This document shows positions 43,301 through 48,140 of a stretch of DNA of 64,000 nt, in pieces. This DNA comes from Edolisoma coerulescens (Eukaryota > Chordata > Aves > Passeriformes > Campephagidae). Both the position numbers and the translations under genes were made by a program. Below the pieces are notes generated by a model that did not search any database, was not told the origin of the DNA, and saw only the letters and a list, made by a program, of their open reading frames with translations. The stretch covers positions 4,120,113 through 4,184,112 of the forward strand of contig VWZW01005507.1 of assembly GCA_013397115.1 (NCBI GenBank), in the 5' to 3' direction. The first letter of the stretch is position 1. Every line of letters begins with the position of its first letter.

Positions 43301-43708
43301 CAGCATGTTACCAGCAAGGAACCTTTGAAGAAGACATCCTTTGATTCTCACTGAAGCCAGTAGGAAAGCATTTTAATGGTGTCTGGATCCAGCTGAAGCA
43401 ATAGAGCCCTTCTTTTTCCCTTTAATATATGAAAAGACATTTTCAGTGCTGAACCCTCAGCACTCAGATTTCCTATACTGCAGTCGAGCCAAGGATTCAC
43501 AAAACCCCACCCAAACCCAAACCCAACCCCCCCTAAGGATATTGATAAGCACTTACAAGTCTCTCTCCTGAAAGCACTTCCAGGAGTTTGATGAGCATCC
43601 TCCCATCTCGAAGGTCTGTGTACAGGTCTGTAATTCGGCAGGACACACGAGCCAAGTGGGAATTCACCCACTTTGTGAAGGTCTTCTTCTGAACTGCCTC
43701 ACGTTCAT
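1084..43708 (-). CDS. SPTBN1: SPTBN1 beta-II spectrin gene, partial (31 coding exons, both ends outside window)
   Basis: Beta-II spectrin pairs antiparallel with alpha-II spectrin to build the submembrane actin-spectrin lattice and binds actin, ankyrin and phosphoinositides. The 31 exons below join in one open frame of 6499 nt, and the phase agrees at all 30 junctions. Domain order is CH1-CH2 actin-binding domain, 17 triple-helical spectrin repeats, a Ser/Pro linker, then the start of the PH domain. The identity is SPTBN1 rather than SPTB or SPTBN2 because of the linker (SSKESSPVPSPTSDRKAK), the PH start (MEGFLHRKHEW) and the short-isoform tail, all of which match beta-II spectrin as I remember it. 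The first coding exon (about 49 residues) and the exons after the PH start are missing from the window. Residue numbers below assume a 49-residue first exon and are approximate. Exon numbers follow the human gene from memory. Confidence 0.97.
4377..4387. repeat. A11 homopolymer in an A-rich tract
   Basis: Eleven consecutive A on the plus strand within intron 32, flanked by further A-rich sequence. Confidence 0.9.
5594..5676 (-). terminator. Cluster of AATAAA poly(A) hexamers for the short isoform
   Basis: On the minus strand, AATAAA occurs at 5671-5676, 5605-5610 and 5594-5599, with another at 5392-5397, about 500 to 790 nt after the short-isoform stop. No closer AATAAA was seen on this strand. 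The hexamers are seen directly. Their use as poly(A) signals is inference. Confidence 0.4.
6179..6265 (-). CDS. SPTBN1: SPTBN1 short-isoform tail (read-through extension of exon 32)
   Basis: If the exon 32 donor is not used, 28 codons follow in frame, from VSYRSQTYQNYKNF to SRRTANDRSWSGL, and end at TGA (6179-6181). This matches the C-terminus of the human short beta-II spectrin isoform as I remember it, which differs at only a few residues. The short form lacks the PH domain and so cannot bind phosphoinositides through it. Codon-level conservation across an intronic donor supports real coding use. Confidence 0.88.
   Translation of the reverse strand, partial: VSYRSQTYQNYKNFISRRTANDRSWSGL
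6266..6329 (-). CDS. SPTBN1: SPTBN1 exon 32: linker, long-isoform form
   Basis: This 64-nt exon completes a split Trp and encodes DGTKGEQVSQNGLPSDQESP and Arg (about residues 2116-2136). The acceptor is tccgacag. The donor is CACGG|GTTAGT, weak because +3 is T. Spliced, it joins in frame to exon 33. Unspliced, the frame continues into the alternative tail at 6179-6265. Confidence 0.93.
6880..6986 (-). CDS. SPTBN1: SPTBN1 exon 31: end of repeat 17 and charged linker
   Basis: This 107-nt exon encodes LELLEVRRQQEEEERKRQP, then PTPETKVAEDGDSQQQ and two bases of Trp (about residues 2080-2115). An Arg/Glu-rich helix leads into the C-terminal linker. It looks about two codons shorter than the human exon within the Pro/Ser segment (comparison from memory). 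The donor is AATG|GTGAGC. The next intron is 550 bp. Confidence 0.95.
6987..8059 (-). other. Intron 30 (1.07 kb)
   Basis: GT-AG intron. No transposon, RNA gene or exon was recognised. Confidence 0.8.
8060..8256 (-). CDS. SPTBN1: SPTBN1 exon 30: spectrin repeat 17 (partial repeat)
   Basis: This 197-nt exon completes a split Ile and encodes about residues 2015-2079. It starts LEVHQFSRDASVAEAWLLG and ends WDERFAALERLTT at CACG|GTGAGT. Repeat 17 of beta spectrins is a two-helix partial repeat that joins the alpha N-terminal helix to make the tetramer. Confidence 0.96.
8815..8899 (-). CDS. SPTBN1: SPTBN1 exon 29: spectrin repeat 16
   Basis: This 85-nt exon encodes IKEKLLQLTEKRKEMIDKWE, then DRWEWLRL plus one base of Ile (about residues 1986-2013). 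The acceptor is catccag and the donor CTGA|GTAAGG. It is too short for a conspicuous open frame alone and was placed by phase and protein continuity. The next intron is 558 bp. Confidence 0.95.
9798..9936 (-). CDS. SPTBN1: SPTBN1 exon 28: spectrin repeat 16
   Basis: This 139-nt exon completes a split Arg and encodes about residues 1940-1985. It reads DVSSVELLMNNHQGIKAEI and CIELGKSLLARKHYASEE, which are helix B and C of repeat 16. The donor is GGAG|GTACTG, with weak +4 to +6 positions. The next intron (8900-9797, 898 bp) shows nothing recognisable. Confidence 0.96.
10252..10496 (-). CDS. SPTBN1: SPTBN1 exon 27: spectrin repeats 15-16
   Basis: This 245-nt exon encodes about residues 1858-1938 plus two bases of Arg. 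It starts VRQLQEDAARLQAAYAGDKA, contains FRFFSMVRDLMLWMEDVIRQ and ends IEAQEKP at CAAG|GTAATG. The next intron (9937-10251) is 315 bp and unremarkable. Confidence 0.96.
10497..12202 (-). other. Intron 26 (1.71 kb)
   Basis: GT-AG intron. It is AT-rich between 10800 and 12000, and no transposon or RNA gene was recognised. Confidence 0.8.
12203..12577 (-). CDS. SPTBN1: SPTBN1 exon 26: spectrin repeats 14-15 (ankyrin-binding)
   Basis: This 375-nt exon (125 codons, phase 0 at both ends) encodes about residues 1733-1857. It starts MLQERFREFARDTGNIGQER, contains DLLELIDTRTQILAASYELH and ends FEHDIQALGTQ at CCAG|GTGTGT. In known beta spectrins this stretch carries most of the ankyrin-binding surface. 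The sequence is very close to human as I recall it. Confidence 0.97.
12688..12892 (-). CDS. SPTBN1: SPTBN1 exon 25: spectrin repeats 13-14
   Basis: This 205-nt exon completes a split Ser and encodes about residues 1665-1732. It starts ERISMRQSKVDKLYAGLKDL, contains LEQWIAEREVVAGSHELGQ and ends DYEHVT at CACG|GTGAGT. Ankyrin binds beta spectrin at repeats 14-15, which begin here. The following intron is only 110 bp (12578-12687), the shortest in the window. Confidence 0.96.
12893..14201 (-). other. Intron 24 (1.31 kb)
   Basis: GT-AG intron. No transposon, RNA gene or additional exon was recognised. Confidence 0.8.
14202..14332 (-). CDS. SPTBN1: SPTBN1 exon 24: spectrin repeat 13
   Basis: This 131-nt exon encodes about residues 1621-1663 plus two bases of Ser. 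It reads DEQSAVSMLKKHQILEQAV and TVHQLSKTSRTLVADNHPE. The donor is AAAG|GTATTA, a weaker match at +4 to +6. Confidence 0.95.
14333..15405 (-). other. Intron 23 (1.07 kb)
   Basis: GT-AG intron with no recognisable transposon or RNA gene. Confidence 0.8.
15406..15684 (-). CDS. SPTBN1: SPTBN1 exon 23: spectrin repeats 12-13
   Basis: This 279-nt exon (93 codons, phase 0 at both ends) encodes about residues 1528-1620. It starts TLQKEIQGHQPRIDDIFERS, contains LKQLWNLLIEETEKRHKRL and EAEAWMSEQELYMMSEEKAK, and ends at CAAG|GTGAGC. It appears one codon shorter than the human exon near residue 1558 (comparison from memory). Confidence 0.96.
15926..16015 (-). CDS. SPTBN1: SPTBN1 exon 22: start of spectrin repeat 12
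   Basis: This 90-nt exon (30 codons, phase 0 at both ends) reads LWVGERMPIATSTDHGHNL, then QTVQLLIKKNQ (about residues 1498-1527). LWVGERMP carries the helix-A Trp. The donor is TCAG|GTGAGT. The next intron (15685-15925) is 241 bp. Confidence 0.96.
16160..16384 (-). CDS. SPTBN1: SPTBN1 exon 21: spectrin repeat 11, with DEVD caspase site
   Basis: This 225-nt exon (75 codons, phase 0 at both ends) encodes about residues 1423-1497. It starts MLENQMDVRKKEIEELQSQ and contains EGKSTDEVDGKRLTVEKKF, then ends NRDVEDEI at ATT|GTGAGT. The DEVD tetrapeptide is the reported caspase-3 site of mammalian beta-II spectrin (Asp 1457, from memory). Here it is followed by Gly instead of Ser. The next intron is 144 bp. 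Confidence 0.96.
16682..16945 (-). CDS. SPTBN1: SPTBN1 exon 20: spectrin repeats 10-11
   Basis: This 264-nt exon (88 codons, phase 0 at both ends) encodes about residues 1335-1422. It starts EGMQLIAEKPETEAVVKEKL, contains LDKWLNGLESQIQSDDYGKD and ends NILLKKQQ at CAG|GTAAAC. The next intron (16385-16681) is 297 bp. Confidence 0.96.
16946..18293 (-). other. Intron 19 (1.35 kb)
   Basis: GT-AG intron with nothing recognisable in it: no transposon, RNA gene or extra coding exon. Confidence 0.8.
18294..18440 (-). CDS. SPTBN1: SPTBN1 exon 19: spectrin repeat 10
   Basis: This 147-nt exon (49 codons, phase 0 at both ends) encodes about residues 1286-1334. It reads LSLWINEKMLTAQDMSYDEA and then SNKEWLEKIEK. 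LSLWINEK is a helix-A start with the conserved Trp. The donor is AAAG|GTGAGT. Confidence 0.96.
18441..22147 (-). other. Intron 18 (3.71 kb)
   Basis: GT-AG intron without recognisable transposons or RNA genes. A GC-richer patch at 19950-20350 and 20550-20980 gives several long but non-coding open frames. Confidence 0.8.
22148..22238 (-). CDS. SPTBN1: SPTBN1 exon 18: spectrin repeat 9/10 junction
   Basis: This 91-nt exon completes a split Arg and encodes HRKNREAASELLMRLKDN, then RDLQKFLQDCQE (about residues 1256-1285). The acceptor is ctgaccag and the donor GGAG|GTAAAT. It leaves in phase 0. Confidence 0.95.
22239..27022 (-). other. Intron 17 (4.78 kb)
   Basis: GT-AG intron. No transposon, RNA gene or extra exon was recognised. 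A block at about 22975-23260 is AT-rich and could be conserved non-coding DNA. The open frames here (for example around 24900-25300 and 26580-26955) lack spectrin similarity and splice signals. Confidence 0.8.
27023..27225 (-). CDS. SPTBN1: SPTBN1 exon 17: spectrin repeat 9
   Basis: This 203-nt exon encodes about residues 1188-1254. It starts EYVLAHTEMPTTLEGAEAAI and ends IQEKVDSIDD plus two bases of Arg. The LEGAEAAIKKQEDF motif is a helix-B pattern. The donor is ACAG|GTAAGG. Confidence 0.96.
27226..27443 (-). other. Intron 16: short GC-AG intron (218 bp)
   Basis: The 5' splice site is CAG|GCAAGT, a perfect U1 match apart from C at +2, and the acceptor is atcccag. GC-AG introns are a known minority class (around 1 percent or less of vertebrate introns) spliced by the major spliceosome. 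Confidence 0.93.
27444..28200 (-). CDS. SPTBN1: SPTBN1 exon 16: spectrin repeats 6-9 (large exon, GC donor)
   Basis: This 757-nt exon encodes about residues 935-1187 (252 full codons). It starts WSQFRELVDRKKDALL and contains NYHLECNETKSWIREKTKV, WEEMKTTLKNREESL and ELHKMWENRQNLLSQ before ending EAFLNNQ. Its 3' border is CAG|GCAAGT, a GC rather than a GT donor. Moving to the nearby GT would add four bases and break the frame into the next exon, so the GC border is the only consistent choice. Confidence 0.97.
28811..28945 (-). CDS. SPTBN1: SPTBN1 exon 15: spectrin repeat 6
   Basis: This 135-nt exon encodes about residues 890-934. It reads FESLEPEMNNQASRVAVV, then RQLMHSGHPGEKIKAQQDKL. It enters and leaves inside Arg codons. 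The donor is CAAG|GTAAGG. The next intron (28201-28810, 610 bp) shows AT-rich sequence only. Confidence 0.96.
29085..29955 (-). CDS. SPTBN1: SPTBN1 exon 14: spectrin repeats 3-6 (large exon)
   Basis: This 871-nt exon encodes about residues 600-889 (290 codons including a split one). It starts GYKPCDPQVIRDRVAHM, contains the repeat signatures WKFFWEMAEEEGWIREKE, DYGKDLTSVVRLLSKHKAF and WLNNMQIPEKLEDLEV, and ends with two bases of Arg at CACAG|GTGAGA. It is one of two very large exons in the gene, and its length fits the human exon as I remember it. The next intron is only 139 bp. Confidence 0.97.
30639..30792 (-). CDS. SPTBN1: SPTBN1 exon 13: spectrin repeat 3
   Basis: This 154-nt exon encodes about residues 549-599 plus one base of Gly. 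It reads VLLLSQDYGKHLLGVEDLL, QKHALVEADIA and SAQKFATDGE. DYGKHLLGVEDLLQKHALVE is the helix A/B pattern of a spectrin repeat. The donor is GAAG|GTAACC. The next intron (29956-30638, 683 bp) shows nothing recognisable. Confidence 0.96.
31586..31888 (-). CDS. SPTBN1: SPTBN1 exon 12: spectrin repeats 2-3
   Basis: This 303-nt exon (101 codons, phase 0 at both ends) encodes about residues 448-548. It starts DNFGFDLPAVEAATKKHEAI and ends MLYIMDWMDEMK. VEAATKKHEAIETDI is a typical helix-B spectrin motif, and LWEYLLELLRARR is a helix C. The donor is GAAG|GTGGGT. The next intron (30793-31585, 793 bp) holds nothing recognisable. Confidence 0.97.
32042..32084. repeat. 10-bp inverted repeat
   Basis: GATATCTCTG at 32042-32051 is the exact reverse complement of CAGAGATATC at 32075-32084, with a 23-nt spacer. 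Because GAGATATCTC is itself palindromic, the block also reads as a short imperfect direct repeat, so a hairpin is not certain. Confidence 0.55.
32327..32385. repeat. AT-rich simple-sequence tract
   Basis: Degenerate TACATA/AATAAATA low-complexity sequence in intron 11, seen by eye. Its borders are approximate. Confidence 0.6.
32492..32650 (-). CDS. SPTBN1: SPTBN1 exon 11: spectrin repeat 1/2 junction
   Basis: This 159-nt exon (53 codons, phase 0 at both ends) encodes about residues 395-447. It reads AWERLEKAEHERELALR and later RETWLSENQRLVSQ. The Trp-Glu-Arg-Leu-Glu start is the last helix of repeat 1. The donor is TCAG|GTGCTG. The next intron (31889-32491, 603 bp) contains AT-rich simple sequence and small repeats. 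Confidence 0.96.
32651..33933 (-). other. Intron 10 (1.28 kb)
   Basis: GT-AG intron. It holds a short CCCTG microsatellite at 33544-33563 within a GC-richer patch (33490-33800). The open frames there are non-coding by composition. No transposon or RNA gene was recognised. Confidence 0.8.
33544..33563. repeat. (CCCTG)4 microsatellite
   Basis: Four perfect tandem copies of the pentamer CCCTG, seen directly in the sequence inside intron 10. Confidence 0.9.
33934..34051 (-). CDS. SPTBN1: SPTBN1 exon 10: end of spectrin repeat 1
   Basis: This 118-nt exon completes a split Lys and encodes about residues 356-394. It reads FTEKGNLEVLLFTIQSKMR and then KVYMPREGKLISDINK. The acceptor is tgtttag and the donor CAAG|GTAAAC, ending on a complete codon. 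Confidence 0.96.
34052..35319 (-). other. Intron 9 (1.27 kb) with a CR1 fragment
   Basis: GT-AG intron. The only recognisable content is the sense-oriented CR1 3' fragment at about 34113-34328, which leaves only about 60 nt between the CR1 end and the 3' splice site. Nothing else was recognised between 34330 and 35319. Confidence 0.85.
34113..34328 (-). mobile_element. CR1 LINE 3' fragment
   Basis: Read on the minus strand, this shows the typical CR1 3' end: the TGGCACAGGTTGCCCAGAGA segment, then GGTCCTTTCCAACCCAAACC, and finally an ATTCTATGAT repeat. It is a 5'-truncated, non-coding copy of about 216 bp. CR1 is the dominant retrotransposon of birds and other sauropsids. It lies in the same orientation as SPTBN1. 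Confidence 0.93.
35320..35507 (-). CDS. SPTBN1: SPTBN1 exon 9: spectrin repeat 1
   Basis: This 188-nt exon encodes about residues 293-354 plus two bases of Lys. It reads VLDNAIETEKMIEKYES and LLEWIEQTI, with the helix-A Trp of repeat 1. In beta spectrins, repeats 1-2 form part of the nucleation site for side-by-side pairing with alpha spectrin. The donor is CCAA|GTGAGT. Confidence 0.96.
36112..36224 (-). CDS. SPTBN1: SPTBN1 exon 8: end of CH2
   Basis: This 113-nt exon encodes about residues 255-292: ISVDHPDEKSIITYVVTYY, then SKMKALAVEGKRIGK. DEKSIITYV is the conserved last helix of the actin-binding domain. The donor is AAAG|GTTTGC, a weak match to consensus at +3 to +6. The next intron (35508-36111, 604 bp) is AT-rich without recognisable elements. 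Confidence 0.96.
37059..37174 (-). CDS. SPTBN1: SPTBN1 exon 7: CH2
   Basis: This 116-nt exon encodes about residues 216-254. It reads PDLIDFDKLKKSNAHYNLQ and later AFNLAEQHLGLTKLLDPE, which is CH2 core sequence. The acceptor is gtctag and the donor GAGG|GTAAGA. It ends on the first base of an Asp codon. The next intron (36225-37058, 834 bp) carries a CT-rich patch near 36910 and nothing else of note. Confidence 0.96.
37887..37967 (-). CDS. SPTBN1: SPTBN1 exon 6: CH2
   Basis: This 81-nt exon completes the split Gly and encodes YPNVNIHNFTTSWRDGMAF and then NALIHKH (about residues 189-215). SWRDGMAFNALIH is the signature stretch of the second calponin-homology domain. It ends on AG of a split Arg codon at donor GTATGT. 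The next intron (37175-37886, 712 bp) holds nothing recognisable. Confidence 0.96.
38341..38432 (-). CDS. SPTBN1: SPTBN1 exon 5: CH1-CH2 linker and CH2 start
   Basis: This 92-nt exon encodes about residues 159-188 plus two bases of a Gly codon. It reads IQDISVETEDNKEKK, an acidic linker, then ALLLWCQMKTAG, the first helix of CH2. The donor is CTGG|GTGAGT. The next intron (37968-38340, 373 bp) has no visible features. Confidence 0.96.
39053..39226 (-). CDS. SPTBN1: SPTBN1 exon 4: most of CH1
   Basis: This 174-nt exon (58 codons, phase 0 at both ends) encodes about residues 101-158. It starts PKPTKGRMRIHCLENV after a cttctag acceptor and ends LGLIWTIILRFQ at the donor CAG|GTAGGG. The Asn-His-Arg and Leu-Gly-Leu-Ile-Trp stretch is the core of the first calponin-homology domain. 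The 620-bp intron that follows (38433-39052) holds nothing recognisable. Confidence 0.97.
39227..43556 (-). other. Intron 3 (4.33 kb)
   Basis: GT-AG intron between exons 3 and 4. Apart from the G-run motif beside its donor, I see only unique-looking sequence. No coding exon, RNA gene or recognisable transposon was found, and the open frames inside it have no spectrin similarity or splice context. Confidence 0.85.
43503..43533 (-). promoter_or_regulatory. G-quadruplex-type motif just downstream of the exon 3 donor
   Basis: On the transcribed (minus-sense) strand there are five G-runs of 7, 3, 3, 3 and 4 bases, separated by loops of 2, 3, 3 and 1 bases. This satisfies the usual G3+ quadruplex pattern. 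It begins 23 nt after the 5' splice site of exon 3. Intronic G-runs near donors are known binding sites for hnRNP F/H and often strengthen splicing. That it has this role here is inference. Confidence 0.6.
43557..43708 (-). CDS. SPTBN1: SPTBN1 exon 3: start of CH1 (actin-binding domain)
   Basis: This 152-nt exon encodes about residues 50-100. It enters on the second base of an Asp codon after a cccacag acceptor and reads EREAVQKKTFTKWVNSH, the start of the first calponin-homology domain that binds F-actin. It ends on a complete Leu codon at the donor CTT|GTAAGT. The phase implies an upstream exon ending in a lone G, which fits the known first coding exon, but that exon was not found in the window. 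A G-run cluster lies 23 nt past the donor. Confidence 0.96.
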
Positions 43709-46560
43709 CTGTGGGGAAAACAACACAACGTCACTCAAAATGAATCGCAGCTCATGTTTCTATGTAAAAATGGGATGCTCAAACATCTAAGATTAAATCA
43801 AAGGTATGGCTTGTCTTTTTGGGAGAATCGTTGATGAAATCAGGACTTTTCATTGAAAATCCGCCATTCTTCACCTGCTGAGTTCACCTGCTCTGGAACA
43901 CACACACAAATCCACAACAGATCCCCCAAAATACCAGAAGTCATTTTGGATTAAGACAGGTATGACAGAGAGCAGAGACCAAAGCTTACCACTGACTTTT
44001 TCCCTTCTCATGACAATATTTATTTGCAGATTCAACATTTATAACTGTGTTTACACAATGTCAAGATGAATTTTTCCGTAACTGCATGCCTGAGGTAGAC
44101 AAGCATTTATATCAAGCCATAGAAAAATAGATTCTTTCCACCTTCCCAGAGTCTTTCACAACTGTTTATAGAGGAAAACATTGGCTGTGAGAGCTCTCTT
44201 ACTGCACAGGCTCGCTGCAGTCCACATTAATTCACAAACTCCTACCCAGCTATCTGCCAAGCCCAGAGCTCTCAGACAGAAAACATTATACATCTCTGTG
44301 GTTACATTCTTTTGCCAAGGGCTTTGGATGAAGCCCTTCCTTGTTAGCCAAAAGTCATTTCAGTGAGCTGGGAAATACTACAGACCAAATTTGTCAAAAC
44401 ACAGGTGCTCTGACTCGGACTCTGAAAGCCACAGTTAGACAGATGAATGGAAGTGCTCTGCTTTCCCAGGCAGACAAGATTCCAAGCCTCCCATCAGCCT
44501 CTATAAAGTTGTTGGCATGTGCAGGAACAGGACATGAAGACAGGTTAATCTTAAACTACAGCATCCCCAGCTCTGAAAGCTCCAAGAATGTTGCTTGAAA
44601 CACAGAGAACATTCCAGATCTGACTGCCCAGGGGTTTGGTGGACACTGTCCTTCCAAAGGAAGGATGTGCTCCCTTCCTGGCAGTGCAGCATGGTGGGGG
44701 CATGGTCCCAGCACATTCATAACCAGGCACTGCCCCCAGGACCTTAGGGACAGCAGCAAAAATCCAGCCTTGGTGATGTAGGATGACAAAGATGCTGAGA
44801 GTAAAGAGGACAGAAAGCTGGGGAACAAGTAAAAGAAGAAAAAACAGCAAGAATAAAAGACAGTAAGAAGAGAAATCAGATAACAGAACAGTGGTGAGTG
44901 GGAGGGAGAGCAGACCTGCACTGAGTGGTGGTTTGCACAACTGCACAAACCCCACCCTAAGATTTCAGTTCCTCCCACTTATTTCTGAACTTGTCCTTCC
45001 TACCCATGTGGTCAGACATGACCAAAGTTACTGCACTGAAACTGCCCAGTTTTGACAGCTTTTACCTACCTGTAAGGTGTGAAATTACAAATGTGTCTTG
45101 GAAAGCTGTCAAAGGTGGGGTTAGTGACAAAATAACGTGCTTTGGCTGAACTGATAGTTTGCATTACTCGTGTTTGCCCTCACTCCGTGTGGAGCAGAGG
45201 ATCCCTGTGATAGAGGAAGAGAACAGGAAATCAGCAGGAACTGCAGCTAGTGTCTACCAGCTTTAAATATATATTTTATGAACTATTTATAGCAAGTGCC
45301 TGGGAATGCTGTATCTGCATATCTGCTTGTCTAGTAATCCGTGCCTTTATTTGAAGTTCTTTTTTGCAATGAGTCACAGAAGAGAAACCTTGCAGTAGTC
45401 AGTGCTTTTAAAAGAAAATTCCAACAGAAATTATGTGTCCCTTCACCGGCTTGAACAAGCCCCAAAACAGCTCAGGAAGTTTGTTTATTTAATCACTGTA
45501 GTCTCTACACAGAAGCACAACATTAAGTGATCCCTGTGCTTACATTCATTCCAAAGAAAAATGCCACTGTATAGGATCCTGAAAATAGAGTTGGAGATAC
45601 AAAATAGTATGTAAAACAAAAAAGCTATCAAATACCATCTTAAAGCCAACCATTAAAAAAAATCTTTGGCCAAAAATTATAGTTATCAATAATCCTCCCA
45701 ATCTGGGATCACAGTAAAAGTGAAGAGTGGGAAAAGAACATCCATGTGTGCTTAATAAAAGGAGATGAAGAGTCAGGGCCTAATTTTGAACAGATGAAAG
45801 ACATGATGTGGGAAATGCAGTGACACACAACAAGTCAGGTTGTGAAACCTTTGGAGCCATGGTATCAACTGACACCAGCCTGGGACCTTCTGGTGTTGAA
45901 AGCAAGTCAAGGAAGCCAACAGAGCAAGCGGCCCTTCCAGGACAGGGAAGATGGGTCCCTAGTGGGGACAGTGTCCATGTGGCTCAGGAGCTGCTTTCCC
46001 AAAAAGCTTTCCCACCCCAGCACTTCCAGCGGCCCCAAAGGAGGACAAAATGCATTCTTCAGGCAGTGGGACTTGGGGAAAAAACCCTGAGAAAGCTTGA
46101 CTGACTCCTTGTCTTGAGTGGTGCCTCAGCATCCTCAAGCACAGTGAACTATCAGGGAGGGAGAGGATGGGAGCCCAGCCTGGCTGGAGGCCCTCTGTGC
46201 TGGGGGGGCCGATGGTGGTGCCCTGAGGAGTGTTTTCTTTACTCTAGAGTTCAAAGCCAGTCGCTGCCTCTCCCCTTCTGCTTTCCCGTTTCCTCAGCCT
46301 TGCTCTCGGTGGCCTCGATTTCCTGTTTACCGCGAGAGGCTGCAGGGCCCGGTTGGTTTCTCTGCCTCCCCACCTCCGCCCCCACCCCAGCTCGCTCTTG
46401 CCTGAGCTCCTCTCACCTGATCCCCACCCATCTGTGGCACCGGCCTCCTCCCTGCTGGCCCCACCGCTTAAAAACAGTGTGAAAGTCTCTACTGGGACCA
46501 CAGCTGTGCTGCTTCCAGCGCTAACTCCTCGTGCTGAGCCTACAGTCGGCTTTTCACATG

Positions 46561-46587
46561 AGCTCCAGCAACTTCAGTGCTGGAGCT
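46561..46587. repeat. Perfect 10-bp stem-loop
   Basis: AGCTCCAGCA (46561-46570) and TGCTGGAGCT (46578-46587) are exact reverse complements around a 7-nt loop. Seen directly; no function is known. Confidence 0.8.
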
Positions 46588-48083
46588 ATTCATGGCTTTT
46601 CACTTTCTTTCCATCTCTCCTCTGATTTACAGCAAGCGGGGCCCAAAGCAGGGAGATCCTCACGGGTGCAGCCCCGTGGGAAAACCCTGTGGCACCACAC
46701 AAGGGCTGGGCCCCACATGCCACTGCCAACTTTTGGGGACAACCAGCAACTTATGTCAGAAAAATGCCACTGGAGAGACACAGCAGCTCTTTCAGGCTCC
46801 TAATGGGGCGGTCACCCAGGAAGGCCAGGCTTTATCCTGCACTTGGCACAGGCAGAGCATAGCTCTAATTCCCCACTGATATTCTCAGCCAGAGAAGCCC
46901 CTGGAGGGAGAAGGCACAGCCCTTCTTACCCTGCATCACTTCACTCCTCTTGCACTCCCACAACGTGGGAAAGTAAACCAAGCCCATTTGGAAAGTGATG
47001 TGACTGGGGTTGGTCATGTTAAAACCTCTCCTGATTATTTCTACATGGTGTTTCACAATGACAGCAGGTTTTTGCAACGCTTCTATCAACCCTTTCTAAC
47101 TGATAAACTATTTTTCTCCTCTGGGGTTTCAGGTTAAAACACACACAGAACTAAAACCAAGGAATTTTGGTTGTGCATTTCAGATAAAGAAAGACACGTA
47201 CAGAAATGTGCTTAGAGCCCTGACAATTTGGTCAAGCAAACAACACAACTGTGACTCTCTTAATGTGCAAAAACCTCCACAGCAAGGGCCAGGTACATCC
47301 ATGAGTGATGACTCCAGAGATTTAACATCAGCCATGGGCCCTGAGTGCTATTTACGAACGTCATGTGATGGTTTTGACAAATGTCCTTCATAGTTTCAAA
47401 AACACAGTTATGGATTTTGAAGATTAATTAAAACAAGAGGATATGGGTGGAGCTCCAAGTGTCCTACAGCTTGTGAAAACATTTGTTTCCCAAGGGTAAA
47501 GAGAAATGAGCAAGATGCAAAACATGCACAGCAGGAAAACGGAAGCCGCTCACAGAGCAGTATCGATAATAGAGAATCCAACTTATCTTGAAGCAACACT
47601 GGGAAGGAAATTTCCTTTATGCGGAAGGCCCCATGACAATGCTACCACCAGACGGGCTTGCGAACTCCAGGGCTGCGATTGTGATGCATCAAGGACTGAC
47701 TTTGTTTAGGAATTTAATAAATAAACCAGAGTTTGTACACTGAAAGCATAAACTGAGCTGGACAGGATCACAAACAGGCATCTAACCCTTTCCTCGCTTG
47801 AGGGAGACCATTCTTCCTCCACTAATTTGATGAGAAAAAATCCTGACAAAAATACAGTCAGCTTTCTGAAAGCCCAGAGCTCAGTCACTGAGTCCCCAGT
47901 GCGGGACAGCGGGAGCGGGGTCACACACACCGCCCCCCCTTATCACACGCTCGGCTCTGCTGGGTGAACTCAATAGGGCTGTGCCAGAATAATGGTGAAT
48001 TTGTTTCAATAACTGCCCTGGGAAAGGCAGGGCTGCAGGAGTTGGCTGAGACCAACGTGGGCCCTGTGACCCTGTGTACTCCC

Positions 48084-48140
48084 ACGTGCCAGCGGGCGTT
48101 ACGGGCCCCGGGGCCTTCGCGGGCAGCAGCACTGACCGCA
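48084..48140. promoter_or_regulatory. Short CpG-dense cluster
   Basis: About eight CpG dinucleotides occur in roughly 60 bp, with GGGCCCCGGGGCC-type sequence, inside otherwise CpG-poor intron. It is far too short for a standard CpG island. It could be a remnant or the core of an intronic promoter; this is weak inference. Confidence 0.3.

Noticed and set aside
43503..43533. Interstitial telomere repeat
   Set aside because: The unit is close to TTTGGG, not the vertebrate TTAGGG, and there are only a few copies. It is better described as a G-run/G4 motif.
44551..44978. Hydrophobic open frames (Leu/Phe-rich) on the minus strand, resembling a membrane protein
   Set aside because: They are produced by a polypyrimidine tract at about 44817-44880. 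Two overlapping frames show the same Leu/Phe bias, and there is no splice or gene context.
46114..46625. Pro/Ser-rich plus-strand open frames
   Set aside because: They come from C-rich low-complexity intron sequence. No homology or splice structure was seen.
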